64,000 nucleotides of DNA from Sphingomonas sanxanigenens DSM 19645 = NX02. Lineage in GTDB: Bacteria; Pseudomonadota; Alphaproteobacteria; Sphingomonadales; Sphingomonadaceae. The stretch spans positions 124,001 through 188,000 of the forward strand of contig NZ_CP006644.1 of assembly GCF_000512205.2 (NCBI RefSeq), in the 5' to 3' direction. Below the pieces are notes generated by a model. That model searched no databases. It worked only from the letters and a program-made list of their open reading frames with translations, and was not told the DNA's origin. A program made the translations under genes and the position numbers. Positions 51,579 through 59,834 of the stretch are shown here, piece after piece. Every line of letters starts with the position of its first letter. Within the stretch, counting starts at the first letter, position 1.

Positions 51579-53366
51579 TCAGAGCACCCAGTCTGTCGTC
51601 AGCGTCCGCACATCGCCGGTGAAGAGGATCAGCATGTCGGCCACGCCATCGCCGTTGGTGTCGCCGCGCAGCAGCGTCGTGTCGCTGTTGGGATTGTATT
51701 GCAGGAACAGCTCGCCCGCGGTCCGCGTGAAGGCGGAAACGATGCTGAACGCCTGGTTGCCGTGCGCCACGCTGTCGGCATCGACAGCCGAAAGGTCGAG
51801 CACGTCGCCCTTCGCGAAATCGGTGATCCGGTCCGCCGCGTCGGCGGTGCTTTCCGCGGTGCTCGTATAGACGAAGCGGTCGAAGCCGGTGCCGCCGGTC
51901 AGCCGATCGGCACCCAGCCCGCCGCTCAGCCGGTCCTGCCCGGCGCCGCCGCCGAGCACATCGGTGCCGCCGCCGCCGATCAGCGTATCGTTGCCATTGC
52001 CGCCATCGAGCGTGTCGGCTGCGGATCCGCCGTCGAGCAGGTCGTTGCCCAGTCCGCCCGACAGATGGTTGGCCTGCGAATTGCCGGTGATCACGTCGTC
52101 GAAGGCGGTGCCGATAACATTCTCTATGGAAATCAGCGTGTCGCTGCCCGAACTGGCGGTGCTCTGCGGCCCCGTCTTGAGCAGGTCGACGATCACCCGG
52201 TCACGCGCACCGTCATAGCTGGCGGTATCGGATCCGGCGCCGCCGTTGAGAATGTCGTTGCCCAGCCCGCCGTTGAGCAGGTCGTTGCCGGCGTTGCCCG
52301 TCAGCGTGTTGGCGCGGTTGTCGCCGACAAGGGCGTCGTCGAACGCCGAACCGGTCAGGTTCTCGATACCGATCAGCCGGTCGGCACCGACGCCGGTGGT
52401 CTGCGCGCCGGCGATGAGCAGGCTGACCTTCACGCCCAGCGCGGCATCGGCGTAGGACGCGGTGTCGATCCCTGCGCCGCCGTCGAGCACGTCGTTGCCC
52501 AGACCGCCGTTGAGCGTGTCGTCGCCGAGCCCGCCGACCAGCGTGTTGGACAACGCATTGCCGGTGAGCATGTCGTCATGGGCCGAGCCGGTCACATTCT
52601 CGATGCCGATCAGCCGGTCGCGGCCCGCGCCGCCGGTTTGCTGGAAGCTCACGAGAAGGTTGACCGCAACGGCACTGCCGGCATCGGCATAGCTCGCGGT
52701 GTCGATGCCGACGCCGCCATCGAGCACATCGTCGCCCAGCCCGCCGATGAGCACGTCGTTGCCCACCGAGCCCGTGAGGCTGTTCGCGCCGGCGTCTCCG
52801 ATCAGCGTATCGGCAAAGCTCGATCCGATCAGATTCTCGATCGAGACGAACTGGTCGTTGCCTGCACCGCCGGTGCTCCCCGTCGCGACGTTGGCGAACA
52901 CCCCGGCGCCGGCGCCGGCGAACGACGCGGTGTCGATGCCCGCGCCGCCATTCAGCAGGTCGTTGCCGCCGCCCCCGTTGAGGACGTCGTCGCCATCGCC
53001 GCCGGCGAGTTCGTTGCGGCCGGCGTCACCGGTCAGCGTGTCCGCGAAGCGCGAGCCGATCAGATTCTCGATCGCCGTCAGCCGGTCGCGGCCGGCGCCG
53101 CCCGAAACATTGGTGCCGGATATCGCGAGGTTGATGCGAACGGCCGACGCGGCCGTCTGGTAGGAGGCCGTGTCGATGCCGGCGCCACCGTCGAGCCGGT
53201 CGTCTCCCGCCCCGCCGATCAGCAGGTCGTCACCCCGCCCGCCGGAAAGCGCGTCCGCGCCGCCGGCACCGTCCAGCCGGTCGTCGCCATCCAGCCCCTG
53301 TGCCGTGTCTGCGCGAACCCCGCCGGTGAACACGTCGTTCCCGGCACCGCCAACATAATCGACCAA
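51579..53366 (-). CDS. RTX-type calcium-binding repeat protein
   Basis: A 595-residue protein almost wholly made of RTX nonapeptides (GGxGxDxLx), for example GGLGNDVLDGGAGIDTASY. It contains five longer tandem modules of about 77-80 residues, each starting GGAGIDTASY or a close variant and containing IENxxGSxxDDxLxGN. The last 100 residues have the typical RTX C-terminal block (FDRFVYTSTAESTADAADRITDF). Such proteins leave the cell through type I secretion and fold with calcium outside. No signal peptide and no type I secretion genes are nearby. The TTG at 53366 is the only start with a good GGGGGAT site. Confidence 0.88.
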   Translation of the reverse strand: MVDYVGGAGNDVFTGGVRADTAQGLDGDDRLDGAGGADALSGGRGDDLLIGGAGDDRLDGGAGIDTASYQTAASAVRINLAISGTNVSGGAGRDRLTAIENLIGSRFADTLTGDAGRNELAGGDGDDVLNGGGGNDLLNGGAGIDTASFAGAGAGVFANVATGSTGGAGNDQFVSIENLIGSSFADTLIGDAGANSLTGSVGNDVLIGGLGDDVLDGGVGIDTASYADAGSAVAVNLLVSFQQTGGAGRDRLIGIENVTGSAHDDMLTGNALSNTLVGGLGDDTLNGGLGNDVLDGGAGIDTASYADAALGVKVSLLIAGAQTTGVGADRLIGIENLTGSAFDDALVGDNRANTLTGNAGNDLLNGGLGNDILNGGAGSDTASYDGARDRVIVDLLKTGPQSTASSGSDTLISIENVIGTAFDDVITGNSQANHLSGGLGNDLLDGGSAADTLDGGNGNDTLIGGGGTDVLGGGAGQDRLSGGLGADRLTGGTGFDRFVYTSTAESTADAADRITDFAKGDVLDLSAVDADSVAHGNQAFSIVSAFTRTAGELFLQYNPNSDTTLLRGDTNGDGVADMLILFTGDVRTLTTDWVL

Positions 53367-53505
53367 AGCTATCCCCCTTCGAAATTCCCGGCGCGCGCTA
53401 TCATGAGGCCGGTCCGTGAGACAGCAAAATTTGCTCCGGAATCGAGTGATTTGCGGAAGATCGCGGCTCCGGCCGGGCAATGGTTGCGATCATGCAGACT
53501 TCCCC

Positions 53506-53524
53506 AAACCCACATAATGGGTTT
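53506..53524. promoter_or_regulatory. Inverted repeat in the fumarase leader
   Basis: AAACCCA-CATAA-TGGGTTT is a perfect 7-base inverted repeat 37 bases before the fumarase ATG. It may be an operator, or a hairpin near the ribosome site. Confidence 0.4.
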
Positions 53525-53560
53525 ACGGCGGCCAGGACTCAGCCAGCCAGCGGGGACCGC

Positions 53561-55084
53561 ATGACCGTCATCATCAAGGAAGCCGACCTCGTCGAGAGCG
53601 TCGCGGATGCGCTTCAATATATCAGCTACTATCATCCGATGGATTATATCCGCGCGCTCGGCGCGGCCTATGAGGCGGAGCAGGGCCCGGCCGCCAAGGA
53701 CGCGATCGCGCAGATCCTGACCAACAGCCGCATGTGCGCCGAGGGGCATCGCCCGATCTGCCAGGATACCGGCATCGTCACCGTGTTCGTCAAATGGGGC
53801 CAGCAGTGCATGCTGGACAGCGAGAAATCGCTGCAGGAGGTCGTCGACGAGGGCGTGCGCCGCGCCTATCTCCACCCGGAGAACCGCCTGCGCGCCTCGA
53901 TCCTGAGGGATCCCGCGTTCAGCCGCGTCAACACGAAGGACAACACGCCTTGCGTGCTCAACGTCGAGATGGTGCCGGGCCATCATGTCGAGGTGCAGGT
54001 CGCGGCCAAGGGCGGCGGCTCGGAGAACAAGTCGAAGTTCGCGATGCTCAACCCCAGCGAGTCGATCGTCGACTGGGTGCTTGAGATGGTCCCGAAGATG
54101 GGTGCCGGCTGGTGCCCGCCGGGCATGCTCGGGATCGGCATCGGCGGCACCGCCGAAAAGGCGATGACGCTCGCCAAGGAATCGCTGATGGGCGATATCG
54201 ACATGGCGCAGCTCAAGCAGCGCGGGCCGCAGACCGATATCGAGCGGCTGCGCATCGAGATCTTCGACAAGGTCAACGCGCTGGGCATCGGCGCGCAGGG
54301 GCTGGGCGGCCTCGCCACCATCCTCGACGTCAAGATCATGGACTATCCGACGCACGCCGCGTCCAAGCCGATTGCGATGATCCCGAACTGCGCCGCCACC
54401 CGCCACGCGCATTTCCATCTCGACGGCTCGGGGCCTGCCTATCTGGAGCCGCCGAGCCTCGACGAATGGCCGAAGGTGGAATGGACGCCCTCCAAGGAAT
54501 CGATCCGCGTCGATCTCGACACGCTGACCCCGGACGTCGTCGCCACCTGGAAGCCGGGGGACCGGCTGCTGCTCAACGGCAAGATGCTCACCGGGCGCGA
54601 CGCCGCGCACAAGCGCATCCAGGACATGCTGGCGAAGGGCGAGGAACTGCCCGTCGATTTCAAGGGGCGGGTGATCTATTATGTCGGCCCGGTCGATCCG
54701 GTGCGCGACGAGGTGGTCGGCCCCGCCGGCCCCACCACCGCCACCCGCATGGACAAGTTCACCGGCATGATGCTCGAGCAGACCGGGCTGATCGCAATGG
54801 TCGGCAAGGCGGAGCGCGGCCCGGCCGCGATCGAGGCGATCCGCGAGCACAAGGCCGCCTATCTGATGGCGGTCGGCGGCGCCGCCTATCTCGTCGCGCG
54901 CGCGATCAAGGGCGCCAAGGTCGTCGGCTTCGCGGATCTCGGCATGGAGGCGATCTACGAGTTCGACGTGAAGGACATGCCGGTGACCGTCGCGGTCGAT
55001 GCCACCGGCGAGAGTGTGCACCATACGGCACCGCTGGTGTGGCGCGAGAAGATCAGGCGCGAGCGGCTGCTCGAAGGCGTTTGA
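53561..55084 (+). CDS. fumA: Class I (iron-sulfur) fumarate hydratase
   Basis: A 507-residue fumarase that hydrates fumarate to malate in the TCA cycle with a [4Fe-4S] cluster. Likely cluster cysteines are in RPICQDTGIVTVF, GAGWCPPGMLGIGIGG and IPNCAATRHAHF. The beta domain appears in the C-terminal half with VYYVGPVDPVRDEVVGPAGPTTATRMDKF. Length and order match the two-domain FumA/FumB form. The ATG at 53561 has GGGGA upstream. The sensitive cluster makes the enzyme liable to damage by oxidants. A strong hairpin terminator follows. Confidence 0.95.
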   Translation: MTVIIKEADLVESVADALQYISYYHPMDYIRALGAAYEAEQGPAAKDAIAQILTNSRMCAEGHRPICQDTGIVTVFVKWGQQCMLDSEKSLQEVVDEGVRRAYLHPENRLRASILRDPAFSRVNTKDNTPCVLNVEMVPGHHVEVQVAAKGGGSENKSKFAMLNPSESIVDWVLEMVPKMGAGWCPPGMLGIGIGGTAEKAMTLAKESLMGDIDMAQLKQRGPQTDIERLRIEIFDKVNALGIGAQGLGGLATILDVKIMDYPTHAASKPIAMIPNCAATRHAHFHLDGSGPAYLEPPSLDEWPKVEWTPSKESIRVDLDTLTPDVVATWKPGDRLLLNGKMLTGRDAAHKRIQDMLAKGEELPVDFKGRVIYYVGPVDPVRDEVVGPAGPTTATRMDKFTGMMLEQTGLIAMVGKAERGPAAIEAIREHKAAYLMAVGGAAYLVARAIKGAKVVGFADLGMEAIYEFDVKDMPVTVAVDATGESVHHTAPLVWREKIRRERLLEGV

Positions 55085-55098
55085 GCGATACGGGTGTT

Positions 55099-55127
55099 GG
55101 GGGGCGTCGTCGGCGCGATCGCCCCCC
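55099..55127 (+). terminator. Hairpin terminator after fumarase
   Basis: GGGGGGCG and CGCCCCCC make a perfect 8-base stem with a 13-base loop, 15 bases after the fumarase stop and followed by a T-richer stretch. Confidence 0.65.
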
Positions 55128-55620
55128 GTTGTGCGTTGGGTGCGCGCATGAGAAAAAACCCAATAATATCAATGAAAGCAGCGCTGAAACCGGCCGGTAG
55201 TTCACCCTATCCCGATGGCTATCTGGTCCCCGAAAATCGGGAAGAATCAGCGCCTTTTACGGCGAATTCCGTTACGGAAATTGGCTATATGGCCCCCAGC
55301 CGGCAAAAGCCCGGTCGCCGGGCACATCTCGACGGCCATTTCGCGCGACGGAAGCATCCGCTGCGAGCCAGCGATTACTGCATCCGGGACGATTAACTGG
55401 CCGGCTTCGGCATGCGCGTTCGACCATCCGGTCACTATTTCTGGTTCGTCGTCTTGCTCATCGTGGCTCCGCTCTCTCAGGAGTTGGAGCCTCCGGCAAA
55501 CCCTGCGCGGTTCGACTCGTCTCCATCGGCAGCTTTAACCGGCGATCGAGCTGAACGCTGCCGGCTCGACATCGTCACTGCCATCAAGTATGTAGTTACC
55601 TAACTACAGCGGAGTGCGCC
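55128..55620. other. Gene-free region upstream of the toxin-antitoxin pair
   Basis: I see no convincing gene in these roughly 490 bases. There are small inverted repeats, such as CCCGA-AAA-TCGGG and TTCCG-TTA-CGGAA around 55233-55280, and A-rich patches near 55150. Codon use in the short open frames is unlike that of the real genes. It may be degraded sequence or hold a regulatory RNA. Confidence 0.4.
55591..55608. promoter_or_regulatory. Operator of the VapBC-like pair
   Basis: TGTAGTTACCTAACTACA has perfect 8-base arms around a CC centre, 13 bases upstream of the antitoxin ATG. Antitoxin-toxin complexes usually bind such palindromes to repress their own promoter. Confidence 0.7.
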
Positions 55621-55875
55621 ATGACTTCCGAGACCTTCACCAGCCGCGACTTCAACCGCGAACCCAGCCGGATAAAGCGCGCCGCAAAGCGCGCGCCCGT
55701 CATCATCACCGAACGGAACCGGCCCGATATCGTCGTGATGTCCTACGAACGATACACCGCGCTGACGGCGGATGCGGGCTCTTTCCTTGAGCGCATCGCC
55801 ATGCCGGGCCTCTCCAACCTCGACCTCGACACGAATCTGCCCACGGGCAGCCCGCGAGCAGCGGTCTTCGACTGA
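55621..55875 (+). CDS. Phd/YefM-type antitoxin
   Basis: An 84-residue antitoxin. The N-terminal fold SRDFNREPSRIKRAAKRAPVIITERNRPDIVVMSYERY is the Phd/YefM DNA-binding domain, and the C-terminal tail should wrap around the toxin. GGAG lies upstream of the ATG. Its stop shares one base with the toxin start (TGATG), the usual toxin-antitoxin coupling. It probably represses its own operon through the palindrome at 55591-55608. Confidence 0.9.
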   Translation: MTSETFTSRDFNREPSRIKRAAKRAPVIITERNRPDIVVMSYERYTALTADAGSFLERIAMPGLSNLDLDTNLPTGSPRAAVFD

Positions 55876-56300
55876 TGTATCTGATCGATACCAATGTCGT
55901 GTCCGAACTCCGCAAGGTCGCGGACGGTCGCGCCAACCCCGCGGTGACCGGCTGGTTTGGCACGGTGCATGACACCGACCTCTTCCTCTCCGTCGTCTCG
56001 ATCATGGAGATCGAGCTCGGTATCGCACGTCTCGATCGGCGCGATCCTCTGCAGGCGGCAATGCTGCGGCGCTGGCTGCGCCAGCATGTGGAGCCCGCCT
56101 TCGCCGATGGCATCCTGCCGATCAGCGCCGAGATCGCGTCGCGCTGCGCGCTTCTCCATGTGCCCGATCCGCGGCCCGAGCGCGATGCCTGGATCGCCGC
56201 CACCGCGCTCGTTCATGATTTGACGATCGTGACGCGCAATGTCGCCGACTTCGCCAATAGCGGTGCCACGATCATCAATCCGTGGGATCATGTGTCCTGA
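55875..56300 (+). CDS. vapC: VapC-type PIN-domain toxin
   Basis: A 141-residue ribonuclease toxin. The four acidic PIN residues are visible: Asp in YLIDTNVVSE, Glu in VVSIMEIELGI, Asp in RPERDAWIAATAL and Asp near TRNVADF. VapC proteins cut specific RNAs, often tRNAs, when the antitoxin is lost. Pairing with a Phd-type rather than a classic VapB antitoxin is common. Confidence 0.93.
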   Translation: MYLIDTNVVSELRKVADGRANPAVTGWFGTVHDTDLFLSVVSIMEIELGIARLDRRDPLQAAMLRRWLRQHVEPAFADGILPISAEIASRCALLHVPDPRPERDAWIAATALVHDLTIVTRNVADFANSGATIINPWDHVS

Positions 56301-56431
56301 CGCTGCAACCAGTTTTGCCGGGATATCTGCAATGTACCGCGGTATTCGCACGGTTCGCGCACGATCTGCGAAGACGCGGAACAAATGCTGTCTATTGACA
56401 GCACACCCTATGGTGCATGGCTGTGTGCCCC

Positions 56432-57403
56432 TCAGGGCTGCAGTCGCTCCGCGCGCCATCTGGCGGCATCTTCATCGTTCCACAGCGAGGCATAGATCGG
56501 ATCGTCGATCTCGATCCCGGCCCAGGTCGGATTGGCGTTGGCCAGCGCAGCCAGTGCCTGAAGCGCAGTGCCATTCTCGCCCAACATCATCGCCAGCCGA
56601 GCGGCACGGCGCCATACCCGATCCCAACCGGCACCCAGACGGACCGCCTCGGCAAGATGCCTGCGTGCGGCGCCGGGCTGGCGGTTGCGCGCAGCGCGTT
56701 CCGCTCGGGCGATCGCGTCATTGGCTTGATGCATGCCCAGCAATCGGCGAAGCGCGGCCACCGGCCGGTCGTCGGCGTCGACGCGCAGGTCGATGTCCTG
56801 GAACCCGCCCTCGGGCGTTCGCACGAGCAGCGCCGCGGACAATCGGCCGGTGCTTTGCCCGCCAGCGGCATCGCCGGCTTCGAGCGCCGCCATCAGCCTT
56901 TCGCCGAGTGTGCCCCTGGCCCCGAGATAGGCGTCACGCATCGCCGCCAGCACCGGGGCGCCGGCCAGGCCATTGCCCTGAATGCTGTATCCTGGACCGG
57001 TGAGCGCGCCAGCCCATGGCGACGCCGCGGCCTGCGCGCCGGTGAAGGCGCCGCCGTCGCCCGAAGCGCCGATGATGCCGATCTGGCGATATGTCTTGTC
57101 CTGCCCTTCGAAACCATCATCGGTTCGCAGCAGTTCGTCGAGCGCTGCTTCGGCGCTCGCTCCGCCTGCCAGAAGCGAGAGCCCCTTCGGGCCATGCGAC
57201 GGGTTGGTCTCGAACTGGGAGGCGACCGCGCCCACTTTCGCCCGGGCGTAGATGACGGTCGCACCCACCGCGAGATTGTTGGTGGCGACGGCCGCACCGC
57301 ACGTGCCGTCAGCATCGCAGGCCAGGATCGAATAGGTCGCCGATGCGGGCGCGGCTGCGCCGACGGCGAATGCAACGATCACCGCTTTCCAGAACCGTCT
57401 CAT
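56432..57403 (-). CDS. DUF1028 family exported protein
   Basis: A 323-residue protein with a signal peptide (MRRFWKAVIVAFAVGAAAPASA) followed by the DUF1028 domain: TYSILACDADGTCGAAVATNNLAVGATV, VGAVASQFETNPSHGPKGLSLL and YSIQGNGLAGAPVLAAM. DUF1028 proteins have an Ntn-hydrolase-like fold, and the threonine right after the signal cleavage site could act as the N-terminal nucleophile. A helical C-terminal region of about 100 residues follows. The function is unknown. It is divergent from a DUF5694 gene over a palindrome-rich region. Confidence 0.85.
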   Translation of the reverse strand: MRRFWKAVIVAFAVGAAAPASATYSILACDADGTCGAAVATNNLAVGATVIYARAKVGAVASQFETNPSHGPKGLSLLAGGASAEAALDELLRTDDGFEGQDKTYRQIGIIGASGDGGAFTGAQAAASPWAGALTGPGYSIQGNGLAGAPVLAAMRDAYLGARGTLGERLMAALEAGDAAGGQSTGRLSAALLVRTPEGGFQDIDLRVDADDRPVAALRRLLGMHQANDAIARAERAARNRQPGAARRHLAEAVRLGAGWDRVWRRAARLAMMLGENGTALQALAALANANPTWAGIEIDDPIYASLWNDEDAARWRAERLQP

Positions 57404-57575
57404 GATCGCCCGTCGCCCCGCCTTGCCGCCCCCTATGAAGGGTAGACGTTGCCGATTTATCCGCAACGCACCAGACCGTCTGGTGCACCGAGCGCGGGGC
57501 AGGCATCCCAACCAGGTGTATTTGGCAAGCAATACACCTGTGCTATGGGCCGATGAGGATTCATCGGGGGGCACC
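57404..57575. promoter_or_regulatory. Divergent promoter region with two large palindromes
   Basis: GCACCAGACCGTCTGGTGC at 57468-57486 is a perfect palindrome with 9-base arms and one central base. CAGGTGTATT (57513-57522) and AATACACCTG (57531-57540) form a second, with 10-base arms around 8 bases. Both sit between the DUF1028 and DUF5694 genes, the second just before the latter. They look like operators for TetR- or GntR-type regulators that are not encoded here. Confidence 0.65.
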
Positions 57576-58682
57576 ATGCGGCGCGGACTCTTTCGACCGG
57601 CGATCATCGCCTTCACGCTCGCCGCCATGATCGCGGGATCGGGCGCCGCGCGCGCCGCGGAGGGCGCGTATCATCCCGCCTTCCAGCCCGGCCGGCACAA
57701 GGCCGCCGCCACCGCCCGGCCCAACGCGGTGCTGGTGCTGGGCACCCCGCATCTGTCGGGCTTGCCGGACAGCTTCCGCGCCGAGGCGCTGGCGCCGTTG
57801 CTCGATCGGCTCGCGGCATGGCGGCCGACGGCGATCGCCATCGAGAATCTGTCCGGGCTCCAGTGTGACAGCCTGCGCCGCTCTCCGTCGCGCTATGCGG
57901 CGACGGTGAAGGATTATTGCCCCGATACGAGCGCTGCGGGCGAGGCGACCGGGCTCGATGTGCCCGCGGCCAATGCGGCGGCGGAGCGGATGCTGGCGGA
58001 CTGGCCCGCCGCACCCCTGCCCGCGCAGCGGCGGCGGCTGGCGGCGCTGTTTCTCGCCGCGGGGGAGCCGGCGTCGGCGCTGGTGCAATGGTTGCGCCTG
58101 CCGCCGGCGGAGCGGAAGGAGGGTGAGGGGATCGACGCGGCGCTGCGTGCCCGGCTCGACACGCTCGAGCATCGGCGCAACGAGAGCTTTCTCGTCGCCG
58201 CCGCGCTCGCCGCGCGGCTCGGGCTCGAGCGGGTGTGGAGCGTCGACGATCACAGCGCCGACCAGCCCGATCCCGCCGACCCCAAGGCCTATGAGGCGGC
58301 GATCATGGCGGCGTGGAACAATCCGGCCGCGGCGGCGCGGAGGGCGGAGGACCAGCGGCTGGAGGCGGGGGCCGCGCAGCCGGGCGGGCTGATGGCGCTC
58401 TATCGCGCCCATAACGATCCGGCCGCCGCCGAAATGGCCTATCGATCCGATTTCGGCGCGGCGCTCGCCGAGCCCTCGCCGCAGGGTTTCGGCCGCGCCT
58501 ATGTCGGCTGGTGGGAAACGCGCAACCTGCGCATGGTCGCCAACATCCGCGAGGTGCTGGCCCAGCGCCCGGGCACCCGCCTGCTCGCCATCGTCGGCGC
58601 GTCGCACAAGGGCTATTACGAGGCCTATCTCGACCAGATGCACGACGTGGCGCTGGTCGACGCCGCGGCGGTGCTGCGCTGA
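57576..58682 (+). CDS. DUF5694 domain exported protein
   Basis: A 368-residue protein with a signal peptide (about 1-28, ending ARAAEG). The body matches the DUF5694 pattern: NAVLVLGTPHLSGLPDSFR at the start, RPTAIAIENLSG, and a C-terminal RLLAIVGASHKGYYEAYL. The family is uncharacterised and resembles TraB/GumN-type folds in its GTPH and GASH motifs. GGGGGG precedes the ATG. The adjoining palindromes suggest tight control. Confidence 0.8.
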   Translation: MRRGLFRPAIIAFTLAAMIAGSGAARAAEGAYHPAFQPGRHKAAATARPNAVLVLGTPHLSGLPDSFRAEALAPLLDRLAAWRPTAIAIENLSGLQCDSLRRSPSRYAATVKDYCPDTSAAGEATGLDVPAANAAAERMLADWPAAPLPAQRRRLAALFLAAGEPASALVQWLRLPPAERKEGEGIDAALRARLDTLEHRRNESFLVAAALAARLGLERVWSVDDHSADQPDPADPKAYEAAIMAAWNNPAAAARRAEDQRLEAGAAQPGGLMALYRAHNDPAAAEMAYRSDFGAALAEPSPQGFGRAYVGWWETRNLRMVANIREVLAQRPGTRLLAIVGASHKGYYEAYLDQMHDVALVDAAAVLR

Positions 58683-58688
58683 GGCGGC

Positions 58689-59669
58689 TCAACTGTCCAG
58701 CGCGAGGCCGAGCTGCCCGAGGTTCACGCTGAACGGCTGCTGCTTGTGGCCGAAGATTGCCGGCCAGCCGCTGAACTGCACATCGTCGTCGAAGCTGGGG
58801 ATGAGCTGGTAGAAATTGCTCACCTTGTGGCCGATGCCGATCGCGAAATGATCGTGATAGACGTGCGGCGGCATCAGCTCGACGAAGGTACGGGTGCGGG
58901 CCTTGAGCGCGAGATAGGCGATCGCCGCGCCGTGGATCGCCACCACCTCGTCCGCGCCCTGCATCAGCGCGATCTGCTCGGCGATCGGGTGATCCTCCAG
59001 ATAGACAATGCGGAAGCCGCGATCCTCGAGGAAGGCGTCGAGTTCGCCGGCATTGACCGGTGACCGCGGGCCGCGGCGCGAGACGAAGATCTTCGCGGGG
59101 CCCGCCCGCTCCTCGATATAATCGCCATAGACCTCGCCGGTATAGGAATAGACCGGCGCGTCGAAGCTGCCCGTGATCTCATATTGCGAAAGCCCGCGCG
59201 AGAGGCGGAAGCTGAGCTGCCGGCCGCGCACCGGGCGATAGGTGCTCACGGGTTCGATGCCGAAATGCTCCAGCAGTTCGCGGAAGCGCGGTGCCAGCGG
59301 GCGGAAGATGAAGCGGGCATCGGGCACCGCCGCCTTCACGCACAGGCACAGCGGAACGATGTCCATCAGCAGGTGCGAGACGTTGTTCGGTTCCTTGTAG
59401 CGCGTGTCGAAGAAATAGCCGGCCTCGATCGGCCGGCCCCACTGGCTGATCGACCTTTTGGCGAGCGTCCGGGGCCCCAATGCGCCGAAATCCTCCGTCC
59501 GCTTCGAACAGGCGGCGCCGGAAAGGAGGGTGATGTCGTTGAAGTCCATCGGCCGGCCGACGTCGAGCTGCCTGTGCTCCTCGCCGACCAGGAGATGCAC
59601 CGGCACCACGCCGCGCGGCGGCACCGCACGGACGAGATGCTTGGTGTAGATGGAATTGGAGACGGCCAT
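58689..59669 (-). CDS. GT61 family glycosyltransferase
   Basis: A 326-residue protein of the DUF563/GT61 group (related to EOGT and plant xylosyl/arabinosyl transferases). Its C-terminal core reads KIFVSRRGPRSPVNAGELDAFLEDRGF, then VYLEDHPIAEQIALMQGADEVVAIHGAAIAYLA in two joined parts, and FVELMPPHVYHDHF. There is no signal peptide, so it acts in the cytoplasm, probably in surface polysaccharide synthesis. It is convergent with the DUF5694 gene and divergent from the GH39 gene. Confidence 0.85.
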   Translation of the reverse strand: MAVSNSIYTKHLVRAVPPRGVVPVHLLVGEEHRQLDVGRPMDFNDITLLSGAACSKRTEDFGALGPRTLAKRSISQWGRPIEAGYFFDTRYKEPNNVSHLLMDIVPLCLCVKAAVPDARFIFRPLAPRFRELLEHFGIEPVSTYRPVRGRQLSFRLSRGLSQYEITGSFDAPVYSYTGEVYGDYIEERAGPAKIFVSRRGPRSPVNAGELDAFLEDRGFRIVYLEDHPIAEQIALMQGADEVVAIHGAAIAYLALKARTRTFVELMPPHVYHDHFAIGIGHKVSNFYQLIPSFDDDVQFSGWPAIFGHKQQPFSVNLGQLGLALDS

Positions 59670-59834
59670 ATCCCTGCACGCTGCTAAGTTCGGGCACCCC
59701 GATCACTACGCGATGGGGGTGTGGCAACAATTCCGGATGCCGCCCTCAGGGTTTTCGGGGGGCAGAATCGCCGTTCCGGCCTTGTTTCGATATGATAAAT
59801 CGTTTGAATGGCGTCTCCGGGAGAGGAGATGCTG

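Noticed and set aside
51579-53366. A CRISPR array or satellite DNA from the periodic sequence
   Set aside because: The periodicity is due to RTX codons in an open frame. Units are not identical and there are no spacers. No CRISPR-like array occurs elsewhere.
55412-55603. A 63-residue frame before the antitoxin
   Set aside because: No ribosome site, no family resemblance, and it ends on the operator palindrome.
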